Shown: positions 23,807 to 31,149 of the stretch, piece after piece
Layout: each line of letters opens with the position of its first letter
How positions within the stretch are numbered: position 1 is the first letter of the stretch
Assembly (NCBI GenBank): GCA_934343805.1
Contig: CAKRIN010000028.1
Location: 1 to 33,805, forward strand
Direction of reading: 5' to 3'
From: an uncultured Lachnospira sp.
GTDB taxonomy: Bacteria > Bacillota > Clostridia > Lachnospirales > Lachnospiraceae
DNA: 33,805 bases
Notes under the pieces: generated by a model
Seen by the model: the letters and a program-made list of their open reading frames with translations, nothing else
What the model was told of the DNA's origin: nothing
Database searches by the model: none
Program-made: the position numbers and the translations under genes

Positions 23807-26278
23807 ATGAGATTAGAGGATTTGAACGACAGTCAGAAAAGGGCTGTTAAATATACAGATGGCGCACTGCTTATTATTGCGGGAGCAGGTTCGGGTAAGA
23901 CCAGGGTTCTTACTAACAGAATTGCATATCTTATAGAAGAATGTGATGTTGATCCATATAATATCATGGCAATCACATTTACTAACAAGGCAGCAAGAGA
24001 GATGAAGGAAAGAGTTGAAGGTACTGTATCACATGGAGCGGGAGCTGTGTGGGTTAGTACATTTCACTCAACATGTGTAAGAATTTTAAGAAGATATATA
24101 GACAGAATAGGCTACGATAATAACTTTACAATATACGATACGGACGATCAGAAGGCTGTTATCAAGGATATATGTAAAAAGATGAATATAGATACCAAGA
24201 TGCTTAAAGAGCGTGCGATTATGAGTAAGATATCATCTGCAAAAGATGAGTTAAAGACGCCTGATGAGTTTGAACTTGAGGCGGGCAATGACTATAATCT
24301 TAGAAGAATCGCAGGCGTATACAGGGAATACCAGAAGGCACTGAAGCTTAACAATGCACTTGATTTTGATGACCTGATTTTTAAGACAGTTGAACTGTTC
24401 CAGAGTGACGCAGAGGTACTTGAACATTATCAGGACAGATTCAGATATATAATGGTTGATGAGTATCAGGATACCAATACATCACAGTTCAAGCTGGTTG
24501 CAATGCTGGCTGCCAAGTATGGCAATATATGCGTGGTTGGTGATGATGACCAGTCCATATATAAGTTCCGTGGAGCAAATATTTATAATATTCTTAATTT
24601 TGAGAAGGTATTTACAGGAGCAAAGGTTATAAAGCTTGAGCAGAATTATCGTTCTACACAGACAATACTTAATGCTGCCAATGCAGTTATAAGCAATAAT
24701 ATCGGCAGGAAGAGCAAATCACTCTGGACAGATAACGGAGAGGGTGAGAAGGTCAATTATACTCTGTACGAGAATGGATATGATGAGGCTGAAGGCGTCG
24801 CAAGTGGTATTGCAGAGTATGTAAGGGATGGCTGGAATTATAATGATGTTGCGATTCTTTACAGAACCAATGCACAGTCAAGAGCACTTGAAGAAAAGCT
24901 TATGATGCACAATATTCCATATAAGATATATGGTGGACAGAATTTCTATCAGCGAAAAGAAATCAAGGATATACTTGCATATCTGAAAACTATTGATAAT
25001 GGTCTTGATGGTCAGGCGGTTAAGAGAATTATTAATGTTCCTAAGAGGGGGATTGGTAATACTACAATCGACAGACTGCAGGAATATGCAGATTTTAATG
25101 ATATTACTTTCTGGGAAGCACTCGTTAATGCAAAGGATATAGACACAATAAAGAATGCGGCACTTTCAAAGTTAGAGCCATTTGTGGATCTGATAGGAAG
25201 ACTGCGTGCCAAGGAAGAATTCATGTCATTGAAGGAACTTGCAGAAGCTGTAATTGAGGATACTGGATATATTGAAAGCCTGTCACAGAGTGAGACAGTT
25301 GAAGAGGTTGAAGCAAGACGAGAGAATCTGGACGAATTCATTAACAAGGTAGTAAGTTATGAGGAGAGTTGTAAGGAAGCAGGGGAAGAGCCTACACTTT
25401 CAGGACTGCTTGAAGAAGTTGCCTTAATAGCCGATATTGATAACCTTGATGAGTCAGAGCCGCATGTAATGCTTATGACACTGCACAGTGCCAAAGGTCT
25501 GGAATTTCCAATAGTGTATATGACAGGAATGGAGGATGGACTTTTTCCAAGTTACATGACAATTGTTTCAGATGATTCAACAGAGATTGAGGAAGAGAGA
25601 AGACTGTGCTATGTTGGAATAACAAGAGCAGAAAAGATACTTAATCTTACAAGTGCCAAGTCACGTATGGTGCGTGGTGAGACACAGATGAACAAGGTTT
25701 CAAGATTTATTAATGAAATTCCTAAAGAATATATGCACATAGAAAACAATTCAAGTGGGTATGCTAAAGGCAGGATTGCATATGGAGGTGCATCTGATGA
25801 GCCTGATACGACAGGTATAAATATGCGTGCAACAGCCAGATCAATTCTTAGCAGTTATGGAAGTGGAACGCCAGGAGGAAGAGCAGCAGGAACATATACA
25901 TCGAGAAAAGTAAAAATTAATGGCGGCTCTAATCCGGGATTTGGTAAAGATCCTATGGAATTATTCGACCTTAAGAAACCAGAGAAGAGAAAAACACCAG
26001 CAGATTCAGTAAGAAGTGTGTATGCTGGTATGCCTGCCAGAAGTGGTCTGTCATCCAGAAATGTAATTGGAGCAAGTAAAGGTTCAGTTATTTCGGCGAA
26101 AAACAACCAGGAAGGATTAGGCTATAGTGTAGGGGACATGGTAAGTCATGTGAAATTTGGTACAGGTAAGGTAATTACGATTGAAGAAGGACAGCGTGAT
26201 TATATGGTTACTGTCGCATTTGATGAATATGGACTTAAAAAGATGATGGCTGGATTTGCCAGGCTTAAAAAACTATAA
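23807..26278 (+). CDS. pcrA: ATP-dependent DNA helicase PcrA (UvrD-like)
   Basis: PcrA is the essential superfamily 1A 3'-5' helicase of Gram-positives, acting in repair, replication restart and recombination control. The 823-residue protein has the Q motif and Walker A near the start (DLNDSQKRAV; IIAGAGSGKTRVLTNRI), motif Ia ITFTNKAAREMKERV, motif II VDEYQDTN, motif III VVGDDDQSIYKFRGA, motif IV EQNYRST, motif V TLHSAKGLEF and motif VI RLCYVGITRA. A C-terminal Tudor-like domain (about 768-823, VGDMVSHVKFGTGKV) of the UvrD/PcrA type follows a disordered Gly/Ser/Arg-rich linker. No partner genes are adjacent. Confidence 0.97.
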   Translation: MRLEDLNDSQKRAVKYTDGALLIIAGAGSGKTRVLTNRIAYLIEECDVDPYNIMAITFTNKAAREMKERVEGTVSHGAGAVWVSTFHSTCVRILRRYIDRIGYDNNFTIYDTDDQKAVIKDICKKMNIDTKMLKERAIMSKISSAKDELKTPDEFELEAGNDYNLRRIAGVYREYQKALKLNNALDFDDLIFKTVELFQSDAEVLEHYQDRFRYIMVDEYQDTNTSQFKLVAMLAAKYGNICVVGDDDQSIYKFRGANIYNILNFEKVFTGAKVIKLEQNYRSTQTILNAANAVISNNIGRKSKSLWTDNGEGEKVNYTLYENGYDEAEGVASGIAEYVRDGWNYNDVAILYRTNAQSRALEEKLMMHNIPYKIYGGQNFYQRKEIKDILAYLKTIDNGLDGQAVKRIINVPKRGIGNTTIDRLQEYADFNDITFWEALVNAKDIDTIKNAALSKLEPFVDLIGRLRAKEEFMSLKELAEAVIEDTGYIESLSQSETVEEVEARRENLDEFINKVVSYEESCKEAGEEPTLSGLLEEVALIADIDNLDESEPHVMLMTLHSAKGLEFPIVYMTGMEDGLFPSYMTIVSDDSTEIEEERRLCYVGITRAEKILNLTSAKSRMVRGETQMNKVSRFINEIPKEYMHIENNSSGYAKGRIAYGGASDEPDTTGINMRATARSILSSYGSGTPGGRAAGTYTSRKVKINGGSNPGFGKDPMELFDLKKPEKRKTPADSVRSVYAGMPARSGLSSRNVIGASKGSVISAKNNQEGLGYSVGDMVSHVKFGTGKVITIEEGQRDYMVTVAFDEYGLKKMMAGFARLKKL

Positions 26279-26306
26279 TGACAAATGTTTAACGCTATGC
26301 TATAAT
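26278..26306 (+). promoter_or_regulatory. Promoter of the small acidic membrane protein gene
   Basis: ATGACA (26278-26283), 17 nt, then TATAAT (26301-26306) with an extended TGc in front. The -35 overlaps the last base of the pcrA stop codon. Confidence 0.7.
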
Positions 26307-26343
26307 ACATTTATTAAATCCGTGCTAGAAAGGAGATATCGTT

Positions 26344-26610
26344 ATGAGTAAAGAAAGATTAGATGAGCTTATTGCAGCTACTAAGTTAGGGGAACTTATT
26401 AACAAGAAGGAAGAAGAAGATAAGAAGTGTAAGAAATGTAATGTTTTATTGATTATTCTTGCTATTGTTGGTGCAGTTGCCGCAGTTGCAGGAATTGCTT
26501 ATGCAGTATACAGATATTTCACACCAGATTATTTAGATGACTTCGATGATGAAGATTTTGAAGATGAAGACTTTGATGATGATTTTGAGGATGAAGACAT
26601 CGAGAAGTAA
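26344..26610 (+). CDS. Small membrane protein with a very acidic tail (88 aa)
   Basis: An 88-residue protein. A charged N-terminal region (MSKERLDELIAATKLGELI), a Lys/Glu stretch and a short C-x2-C (CKKC) come first. Then there is one membrane helix (about residues 34-56), a short tyrosine/proline linker and a 25-residue tail made almost entirely of Asp, Glu and Phe (repeats of the form EDFDD). The basic residues before the helix suggest the acidic tail lies outside. AAGGAG precedes the ATG. No family is named with certainty; small proteins of this style are common in Lachnospiraceae. It is transcribed alone, with its own promoter and terminator. Confidence 0.8.
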   Translation: MSKERLDELIAATKLGELINKKEEEDKKCKKCNVLLIILAIVGAVAAVAGIAYAVYRYFTPDYLDDFDDEDFEDEDFDDDFEDEDIEK

Positions 26611-26638
26611 TTAATCAGTTGTAATAGTGATTTGATTG

Positions 26639-26699
26639 AAAGTCACAGACGTTATGGTATATGCCTGTTATGGAATGTATCAGCGTCTGTGGCTTTTTT
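26639..26699 (+). terminator. Terminator
   Basis: AAAGTCACAGACG (26639-26651) pairs with CGTCTGTGGCTTT (26684-26696, one G-U pair), with a T-tract 26694-26699 and a 32-nt loop. Confidence 0.8.
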
Positions 26700-26728
26700 A
26701 GTGTGCATAATATTTAATTGTTTGTTAA

Positions 26729-26758
26729 TTGACACTACAGAGTAAATAGTGTTATATT
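26729..26758 (+). promoter_or_regulatory. Promoter of the FUSC-like gene
   Basis: Perfect TTGACA (26729-26734), an 18-nt spacer and TATATT (26753-26758), about 55 nt ahead of the gene start. Confidence 0.7.
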
Positions 26759-26812
26759 ACTCAACCCTGTTATTAAGTAAAATATAAGGGGAGGAAAGGA
26801 AATCAGGAATTT

Positions 26813-27874
26813 ATGACATTTTATCAGGAATTACAGTTAAGCTCGGCTGGTTCAAAACAGCTTATTAAGAACACAAAGGATTCTAAAGAGAAAAGAAGAC
26901 ATATTCTTATATATAATTTTAAGGTGTATCTGGTTATGATTTTCTGCGTCGCAGTAGTTACGGCATTCAGTAAGCTGCTGGGAAATAATAACAGCGTTGT
27001 CGGAGTTACAGTGCTTCTTGCTGTGCTGGTATTAAGACAGGCGGATTTCGGAATTAAGACATCGCATGGTTTGATTTCAATAATGGGAATATATGCAATA
27101 TTGATAGCAGGACCGAGGATTTCCAATATGGTACCGCCAGTTGTTGCATTTGTAATAAATGTTGTGTGTATTATGCTTCTTATGATAATTGGATGTCACA
27201 ATGTAATTATGTATAATCATTCGACATTCGTTCTTGGGTATCTTTTGCTACAGGGATATGATGTCACAGGGCATGAATATATGATGAGAATTGTGGGGCT
27301 GCTTGCCGGAATGATAGTATGCATGATTATTTTCTATAAGAATCAGAAGAACAGACCATATAGAAGAACATTCTGGGATTTGTTTAAGGAGTTTAATATT
27401 AATTCAGCAAGGACAAGATGGTACATTAAGCTTACATTTATTGTATCAAGCGCTATGCTGATTGTTTCGCTAATGGGGCTGCCTAGAGCAATGTGGATTG
27501 GAATAGCGTGTATGTCAGTGTGTCTGCCGTTTTCTAAAGATGTTGATAAGAGAATTGGCAGCAGGGCATTGTTTAATGTTGTTGGATGTGCGATTTTTGC
27601 AGTGATGTATATAGTTCTGCCGGAATCAATGTATCCGTATATAGGCATGATAGGCGGTATCGGAGTCGGATATTCGGCTGGTTATGCATGGCAGACAGCT
27701 TTCAATACATTTGGCGCATTATCAATTGCGGCAGGGCTTTTTGGAATGCCATATGCAGTTGCATTACGTATAGGACTAAATGCTGCCGGTGCAGCTTATA
27801 CATGGCTGTGTGACAAGGTATTTGACAGAATACATTCTATAGTGCAGGCAGAGAATGTCAGTGTGGCGGAGTAA
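26813..27874 (+). CDS. FUSC-like (aromatic acid exporter type) membrane protein
   Basis: A 353-residue membrane protein with a short charged N-terminus and two groups of hydrophobic helices: about five between residues 37 and 175, a cytoplasmic stretch (KNQKNRPYRRTFWDLFKEF), then about four between 207 and 335. This resembles one membrane half of the FUSC/YccS/AaeB family, which exports small organic acids. The second half's segment SMYPYIGMIGGIGVGYSAGY is FUSC-like. A large cytoplasmic C-terminal domain is missing, so it is shorter than full AaeB. AGGA precedes the ATG. Substrate is unknown. The next gene begins 110 nt later. Confidence 0.72.
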   Translation: MTFYQELQLSSAGSKQLIKNTKDSKEKRRHILIYNFKVYLVMIFCVAVVTAFSKLLGNNNSVVGVTVLLAVLVLRQADFGIKTSHGLISIMGIYAILIAGPRISNMVPPVVAFVINVVCIMLLMIIGCHNVIMYNHSTFVLGYLLLQGYDVTGHEYMMRIVGLLAGMIVCMIIFYKNQKNRPYRRTFWDLFKEFNINSARTRWYIKLTFIVSSAMLIVSLMGLPRAMWIGIACMSVCLPFSKDVDKRIGSRALFNVVGCAIFAVMYIVLPESMYPYIGMIGGIGVGYSAGYAWQTAFNTFGALSIAAGLFGMPYAVALRIGLNAAGAAYTWLCDKVFDRIHSIVQAENVSVAE

Positions 27875-27984
27875 ATGTGACTACTATACTTTAGCACATT
27901 TTTCTGATAAAATTATATAAGGTATGCCGTTATGTGAATAAGTGCTGCCAGTAACTATGAATATGTTAATAACAGGCACAATTC

Positions 27985-29508
27985 ATGTGCGGAATGGAGT
28001 ATAGATTGAAAAAAGGAAGCGTATACGAAGGTAAAGTTGAAAAGGTTGATTTTCCAAACAAGGCGACAGTGTGGGTGACAGATGAAGACGGACAGAAGGA
28101 AAAGGCAATCGTTAAGAATGCAATTCCGGGACAGACTGTCAGATTCTGCGTGAATAAGAAAAGAAAAGGACACTGCGAAGGCAGACTTATGGAAGTTGTT
28201 GAGAAGAGTCCGCTTGAAACCAACCCGGCATGTCCACATTTTGGCAAATGCGGTGGCTGCACTTACCAGACAGTAGCTTACGAAGAACAGTTAAAGATTA
28301 AGAGCGCACAGGTGGAGAAGCTTCTTAGTGAAGTTGTAAAAGGTGAGCTTCCATTTGAGGTGATAATCGGAAGTCCGGTCACAGAGGAATACCGTAACAA
28401 GATGGAGTTTTCATTTGGCGATGAGTACAAGGACGGACCGCTTGCACTCGGACTTCACAAACGAAACAGTATGTATGATATTGTTCCGGTTACAGAATGT
28501 AAGATTATTGATGAGGATTACAGAAAAATTCTTACATGTGTTCAGGATTATGCAATCGAGAAGGAGCTTCCTTTCCAGCACAAGTTAAGCCACGAGGGTT
28601 ATCTTCGTCATCTTCTTGTAAGAAAGTCAGTAAAGACAGGACAGATTCTTGTTGATATTGTTACAACGACTCAGATTGAGCATGATTTCACAGAGCTTGT
28701 AAACCGCCTGACATCAATTGAATATAAGGGCACTCTTACAGGTGTTCTCCATACATTTAACGACAGTCTCGCAGACGCAGTAATTAACGAGAAAACTGAG
28801 CTTCTGTATGGTAAGGATTATATTGAAGAGGAGCTTCTTGGACTGCGTTTCAAGATAACACCGTTCTCATTCTTCCAGACCAATTCGCTTGGCGCTGAGG
28901 TGCTTTATTCTAAGGCGAGGGAGTATGTGCTTTCCGGGGGATTTGGAGATGTGGCTGGTGCTGATGATACTGGGGTTGCCAGTGCTGCGGGAAATGAAGA
29001 TGATATGGGGACTGCTAAAGCTGCGGGAAGTGTTAATGTTAAGGGGAAGTCTGGCGGCAAGCCGGTTATATATGATTTGTATACAGGTACGGGTACGATT
29101 GCACAGATGTTATCTCCGGTTGCCAGCAAGGTTATTGGTGTCGAGATTGTTGCGGAAGCTGTTGAGGCAGCCAAGAAGAATGCAGCCCAGAACGGTCTTA
29201 CTAACTGTGAATTCATTGCAGATGATGTCTTAAAGGCACTTGATAATATTGAGATTAAGCCTGATTTCATCGTACTTGACCCGCCTCGTGACGGAATCCA
29301 CCCTAAGGCACTTGAGAAGATTATTGATTATGGTGTTGACAGAATGGTGTATATATCATGCAAGCCTACTTCGCTTGCAAGAGACCTTGTTACTTTGCAG
29401 GAGAGAGGATATAAGGTGGAGAAGTGCTGTTGTGTGGATATGTTTCCTAATACGGGGCATGTCGAGACGGTGTGTCTGCTGCAGTATTGTGGGAAAAAAG
29501 AAAAATAG
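27985..29508 (+). CDS. rlmD: 23S rRNA (uracil-C5)-methyltransferase, RlmD/RlmCD type
   Basis: A 507-residue SAM-dependent enzyme that methylates uracil C5 in rRNA (U1939 or related sites). The TRAM domain (about 8-70) is followed by the Fe-S cysteines C83, C89, C92 and C172. The central domain ends in FFQTN. The SAM motif is YDLYTGTGTIAQ (about 363-374). Motif DPPRDGIHP and the nucleophile Cys459 in YISCKPTSLARD follow. A 40-residue Gly/Ala/Asp-rich segment (about 317-358) before the SAM motif is not part of the usual fold. The start codon at 27985 has a weak ribosome site; 27994 is an alternative. The specific target base cannot be read from sequence. Confidence 0.92.
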   Translation: MCGMEYRLKKGSVYEGKVEKVDFPNKATVWVTDEDGQKEKAIVKNAIPGQTVRFCVNKKRKGHCEGRLMEVVEKSPLETNPACPHFGKCGGCTYQTVAYEEQLKIKSAQVEKLLSEVVKGELPFEVIIGSPVTEEYRNKMEFSFGDEYKDGPLALGLHKRNSMYDIVPVTECKIIDEDYRKILTCVQDYAIEKELPFQHKLSHEGYLRHLLVRKSVKTGQILVDIVTTTQIEHDFTELVNRLTSIEYKGTLTGVLHTFNDSLADAVINEKTELLYGKDYIEEELLGLRFKITPFSFFQTNSLGAEVLYSKAREYVLSGGFGDVAGADDTGVASAAGNEDDMGTAKAAGSVNVKGKSGGKPVIYDLYTGTGTIAQMLSPVASKVIGVEIVAEAVEAAKKNAAQNGLTNCEFIADDVLKALDNIEIKPDFIVLDPPRDGIHPKALEKIIDYGVDRMVYISCKPTSLARDLVTLQERGYKVEKCCCVDMFPNTGHVETVCLLQYCGKKEK

Positions 29509-29515
29509 GCATGTT

Positions 29516-29585
29516 AAACCACAAGATGTTGTGGTTTGAGGGCAAAAATTGGAACGAAAAATGACCAGTTTTTGCCCTATTTTTA
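29516..29585 (+). terminator. Tandem hairpins ending the rlmD transcript
   Basis: The first hairpin is AAACCACAA/TTGTGGTTT (29516-29524/29529-29537, 4-nt loop). The second is GGGCAAAAA/TTTTTGCCC (29540-29548/29569-29577), followed by TATTTTT. The second has terminator form. Confidence 0.8.
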
Positions 29586-29713
29586 AAGAGACATAGTGGT
29601 AAAACAGTGATTTTGAGAGTGAGTTGGAGAAAAATACAGGAAAGGAAGGAGTGATAATTTCAAAATAGAATAGGAAACACAAGAAAATATGCCGAAGAAA
29701 AGGATGGCGGTCT

Positions 29714-29821
29714 ATGGATATCAGGCAGGAAAAATTTAATAAAGAAAACAAACCATTTTATATGGTGGACCATGAAGATGGTATTTACATGAATTATATA
29801 GAAATGGTGGAACAAATATGA
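29714..29821 (+). other. Short open frame (35 codons) in the gap before the CBASS operon
   Basis: ATG at 29714, stop TGA at 29819-29821, encoding a short acidic peptide (MDIRQEKFNKENKPFYMVDHEDG...). The ribosome site is weak. A second short frame in another register begins at 29693 (MPKKRMAVYGYQAGKI). The mix of short frames looks like a decayed gene, but I cannot identify it. Apart from these frames and the promoter/operator region near 29961-30049, I see nothing in 29587-30088. Confidence 0.3.
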
Positions 29822-29960
29822 ATGCTTTTTAAAGCAAATGATTTAACAGATTCCGGGCTAAGTTTTTGATAAATGTTACCGTGCATGCAATAGGTACTTT
29901 CAGTTTTTAATTTTGTAATGATTAAAGTGTAACATAAAGAACGTTGCTTATTTTTATAAA

Positions 29961-29988
29961 AATTTCATTAAATGTCTTTAATGAAATT
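29961..29988. promoter_or_regulatory. Perfect inverted repeat overlapping the CBASS -35
   Basis: AATTTCATTAAA (29961-29972) and TTTAATGAAATT (29977-29988) are exact reverse complements separated by TGTC. The right arm ends inside the TTGACA -35. It could be an operator for an unknown regulator or, on the minus strand, a weak terminator (T-rich sequence follows in that direction). Confidence 0.6.
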
Positions 29989-30015
29989 GACAATAAAAAT
30001 ATAAAGTGATAAATT
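29987..30015 (+). promoter_or_regulatory. CBASS operon promoter
   Basis: Perfect TTGACA (29987-29992), 17 nt, then TAAATT (30010-30015) preceded by TGa (extended -10). The predicted start site near 30022 falls at the edge of the CIRCE operator. Confidence 0.8.
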
Positions 30016-30022
30016 AAAAGTG

Positions 30023-30049
30023 TTAGCACTCTCAGTTAATGAGTGCTAA
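30023..30049. promoter_or_regulatory. CIRCE operator (HrcA binding site)
   Basis: TTAGCACTC (30023-30031), nine bases, then GAGTGCTAA (30041-30049): a perfect match to the CIRCE consensus bound by the heat-shock repressor HrcA. It starts about 1 nt after the predicted transcription start and lies 40 nt before the CD-NTase ATG, as CIRCE does before groES or hrcA. No chaperone gene is nearby. Confidence 0.95.
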
Positions 30050-30088
30050 CAAAGGCGGGCTATTTATTACATAGAAAGGAAATGTTGC

Positions 30089-31144
30089 ATGAGTTTACAG
30101 AAATATTTTAAAGACTTTAATAAAACAATCAAAATGGATTATGAAGTAAAAGCGGAATTAGCCAGTAAAAGAGATATTTTACTGGGGAAGCTTCGAGATA
30201 GTGGAAAATTACCAGCGTTTTGTGAATTAAATCAAGGTAGCTATATTATGTATACTGGGGTTGAGCCACTTGACAAAGAATATGATATCGATGTTGGGCT
30301 TAGATTTAAGGTTAATAAAGAAGATTATGAGAATCCGGTTGAGTTGAAAAATACAATTTATGATATTTTGCAGAGTCATACTGAGTACGGTGCCGAAGTG
30401 AAAAAACCTTGCGTAACGGTCACATATAAGAAGGACGGTGAAGCAGCATATCATGTGGATTTAGTGGTTTACACTTATGAAGATAAGGATGATATAGATA
30501 GTCAATTATATCTAGCAAGAGGAAAAGACAACACACCGGAAGAAATATGTTGGGAAAAATCAGATCCAAAAGGACTGGTTGATTACATTAATGATAAATA
30601 CGAAGCTGATAGTGAAGAGAGAGCACAATATCGGCGTGTGATACGATATATGAAGAGATGGAAGAATCTCAAATTTAACAGTTCAGGTAATGCGGAACCA
30701 CCGAGCATCGGTATTACATTGATTGCAGCTGATAAATTTGAAGTATACAGAACATATGATTACTTGGAAGAAAAATGGAAATATGATGACTTAGAGGCAC
30801 TTATAGGATTTGCCAAAGAGATTCAGAATCTGTTCATTTTTCAGGGAGTATCAGATAATGGCAGATTATTGTATCGTATTAAGTATCCTTTGCCGTCTTC
30901 TTTGAACTTTGAAGATGATACAGATGTCTTCAAGAAAATGACAGACATTTATATGACAGATTTTAAGGACAAAATTGACAAACTGATTACTGATTTGGAA
31001 GAGGTAAAAAAAGAGGTCGACGAAGTTGAACAGTGCAAGTTGTTGAACAAAATTTTTGGTGATGATTTCAAAGTTCCAGAGACAAAGGATGCTTCAAAAA
31101 AGCAGATGAATTATATACCGTCTTCAAGTTCTTCAGGAGTATGA
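30089..31144 (+). CDS. CBASS CD-NTase (DncV-like cyclic oligonucleotide synthase)
   Basis: A 351-residue nucleotidyltransferase of the cGAS/DncV-like family. It has the P-loop GS (G50-S51) in LNQGSYIMYTGV, the metal-binding pair D66 and D68 in EYDIDVG, and the third Asp D124 in YHVDLVVY. In CBASS the enzyme makes a cyclic di- or oligonucleotide on phage infection that activates an effector. Residues about 170-300 form the helical spine domain. The C-terminus is a flexible Ser-rich tail ending SSSSSGV. In Cap2 systems the extreme C-terminus, usually Gly or Ala, is conjugated to target proteins; here Val is last. GAAAGGAAATG forms the ribosome site. The gene overlaps the cap2 frame. Product nucleotide cannot be told. 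Confidence 0.95.
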   Translation: MSLQKYFKDFNKTIKMDYEVKAELASKRDILLGKLRDSGKLPAFCELNQGSYIMYTGVEPLDKEYDIDVGLRFKVNKEDYENPVELKNTIYDILQSHTEYGAEVKKPCVTVTYKKDGEAAYHVDLVVYTYEDKDDIDSQLYLARGKDNTPEEICWEKSDPKGLVDYINDKYEADSEERAQYRRVIRYMKRWKNLKFNSSGNAEPPSIGITLIAADKFEVYRTYDYLEEKWKYDDLEALIGFAKEIQNLFIFQGVSDNGRLLYRIKYPLPSSLNFEDDTDVFKKMTDIYMTDFKDKIDKLITDLEEVKKEVDEVEQCKLLNKIFGDDFKVPETKDASKKQMNYIPSSSSSGV

Positions 31145-31149
31145 TATTT

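Noticed and set aside
29356..29751. 131-codon minus-strand frame across the end of rlmD
   Set aside because: It covers the rlmD terminal hairpins and the rlmD coding end; it has no ribosome site and low-complexity content.
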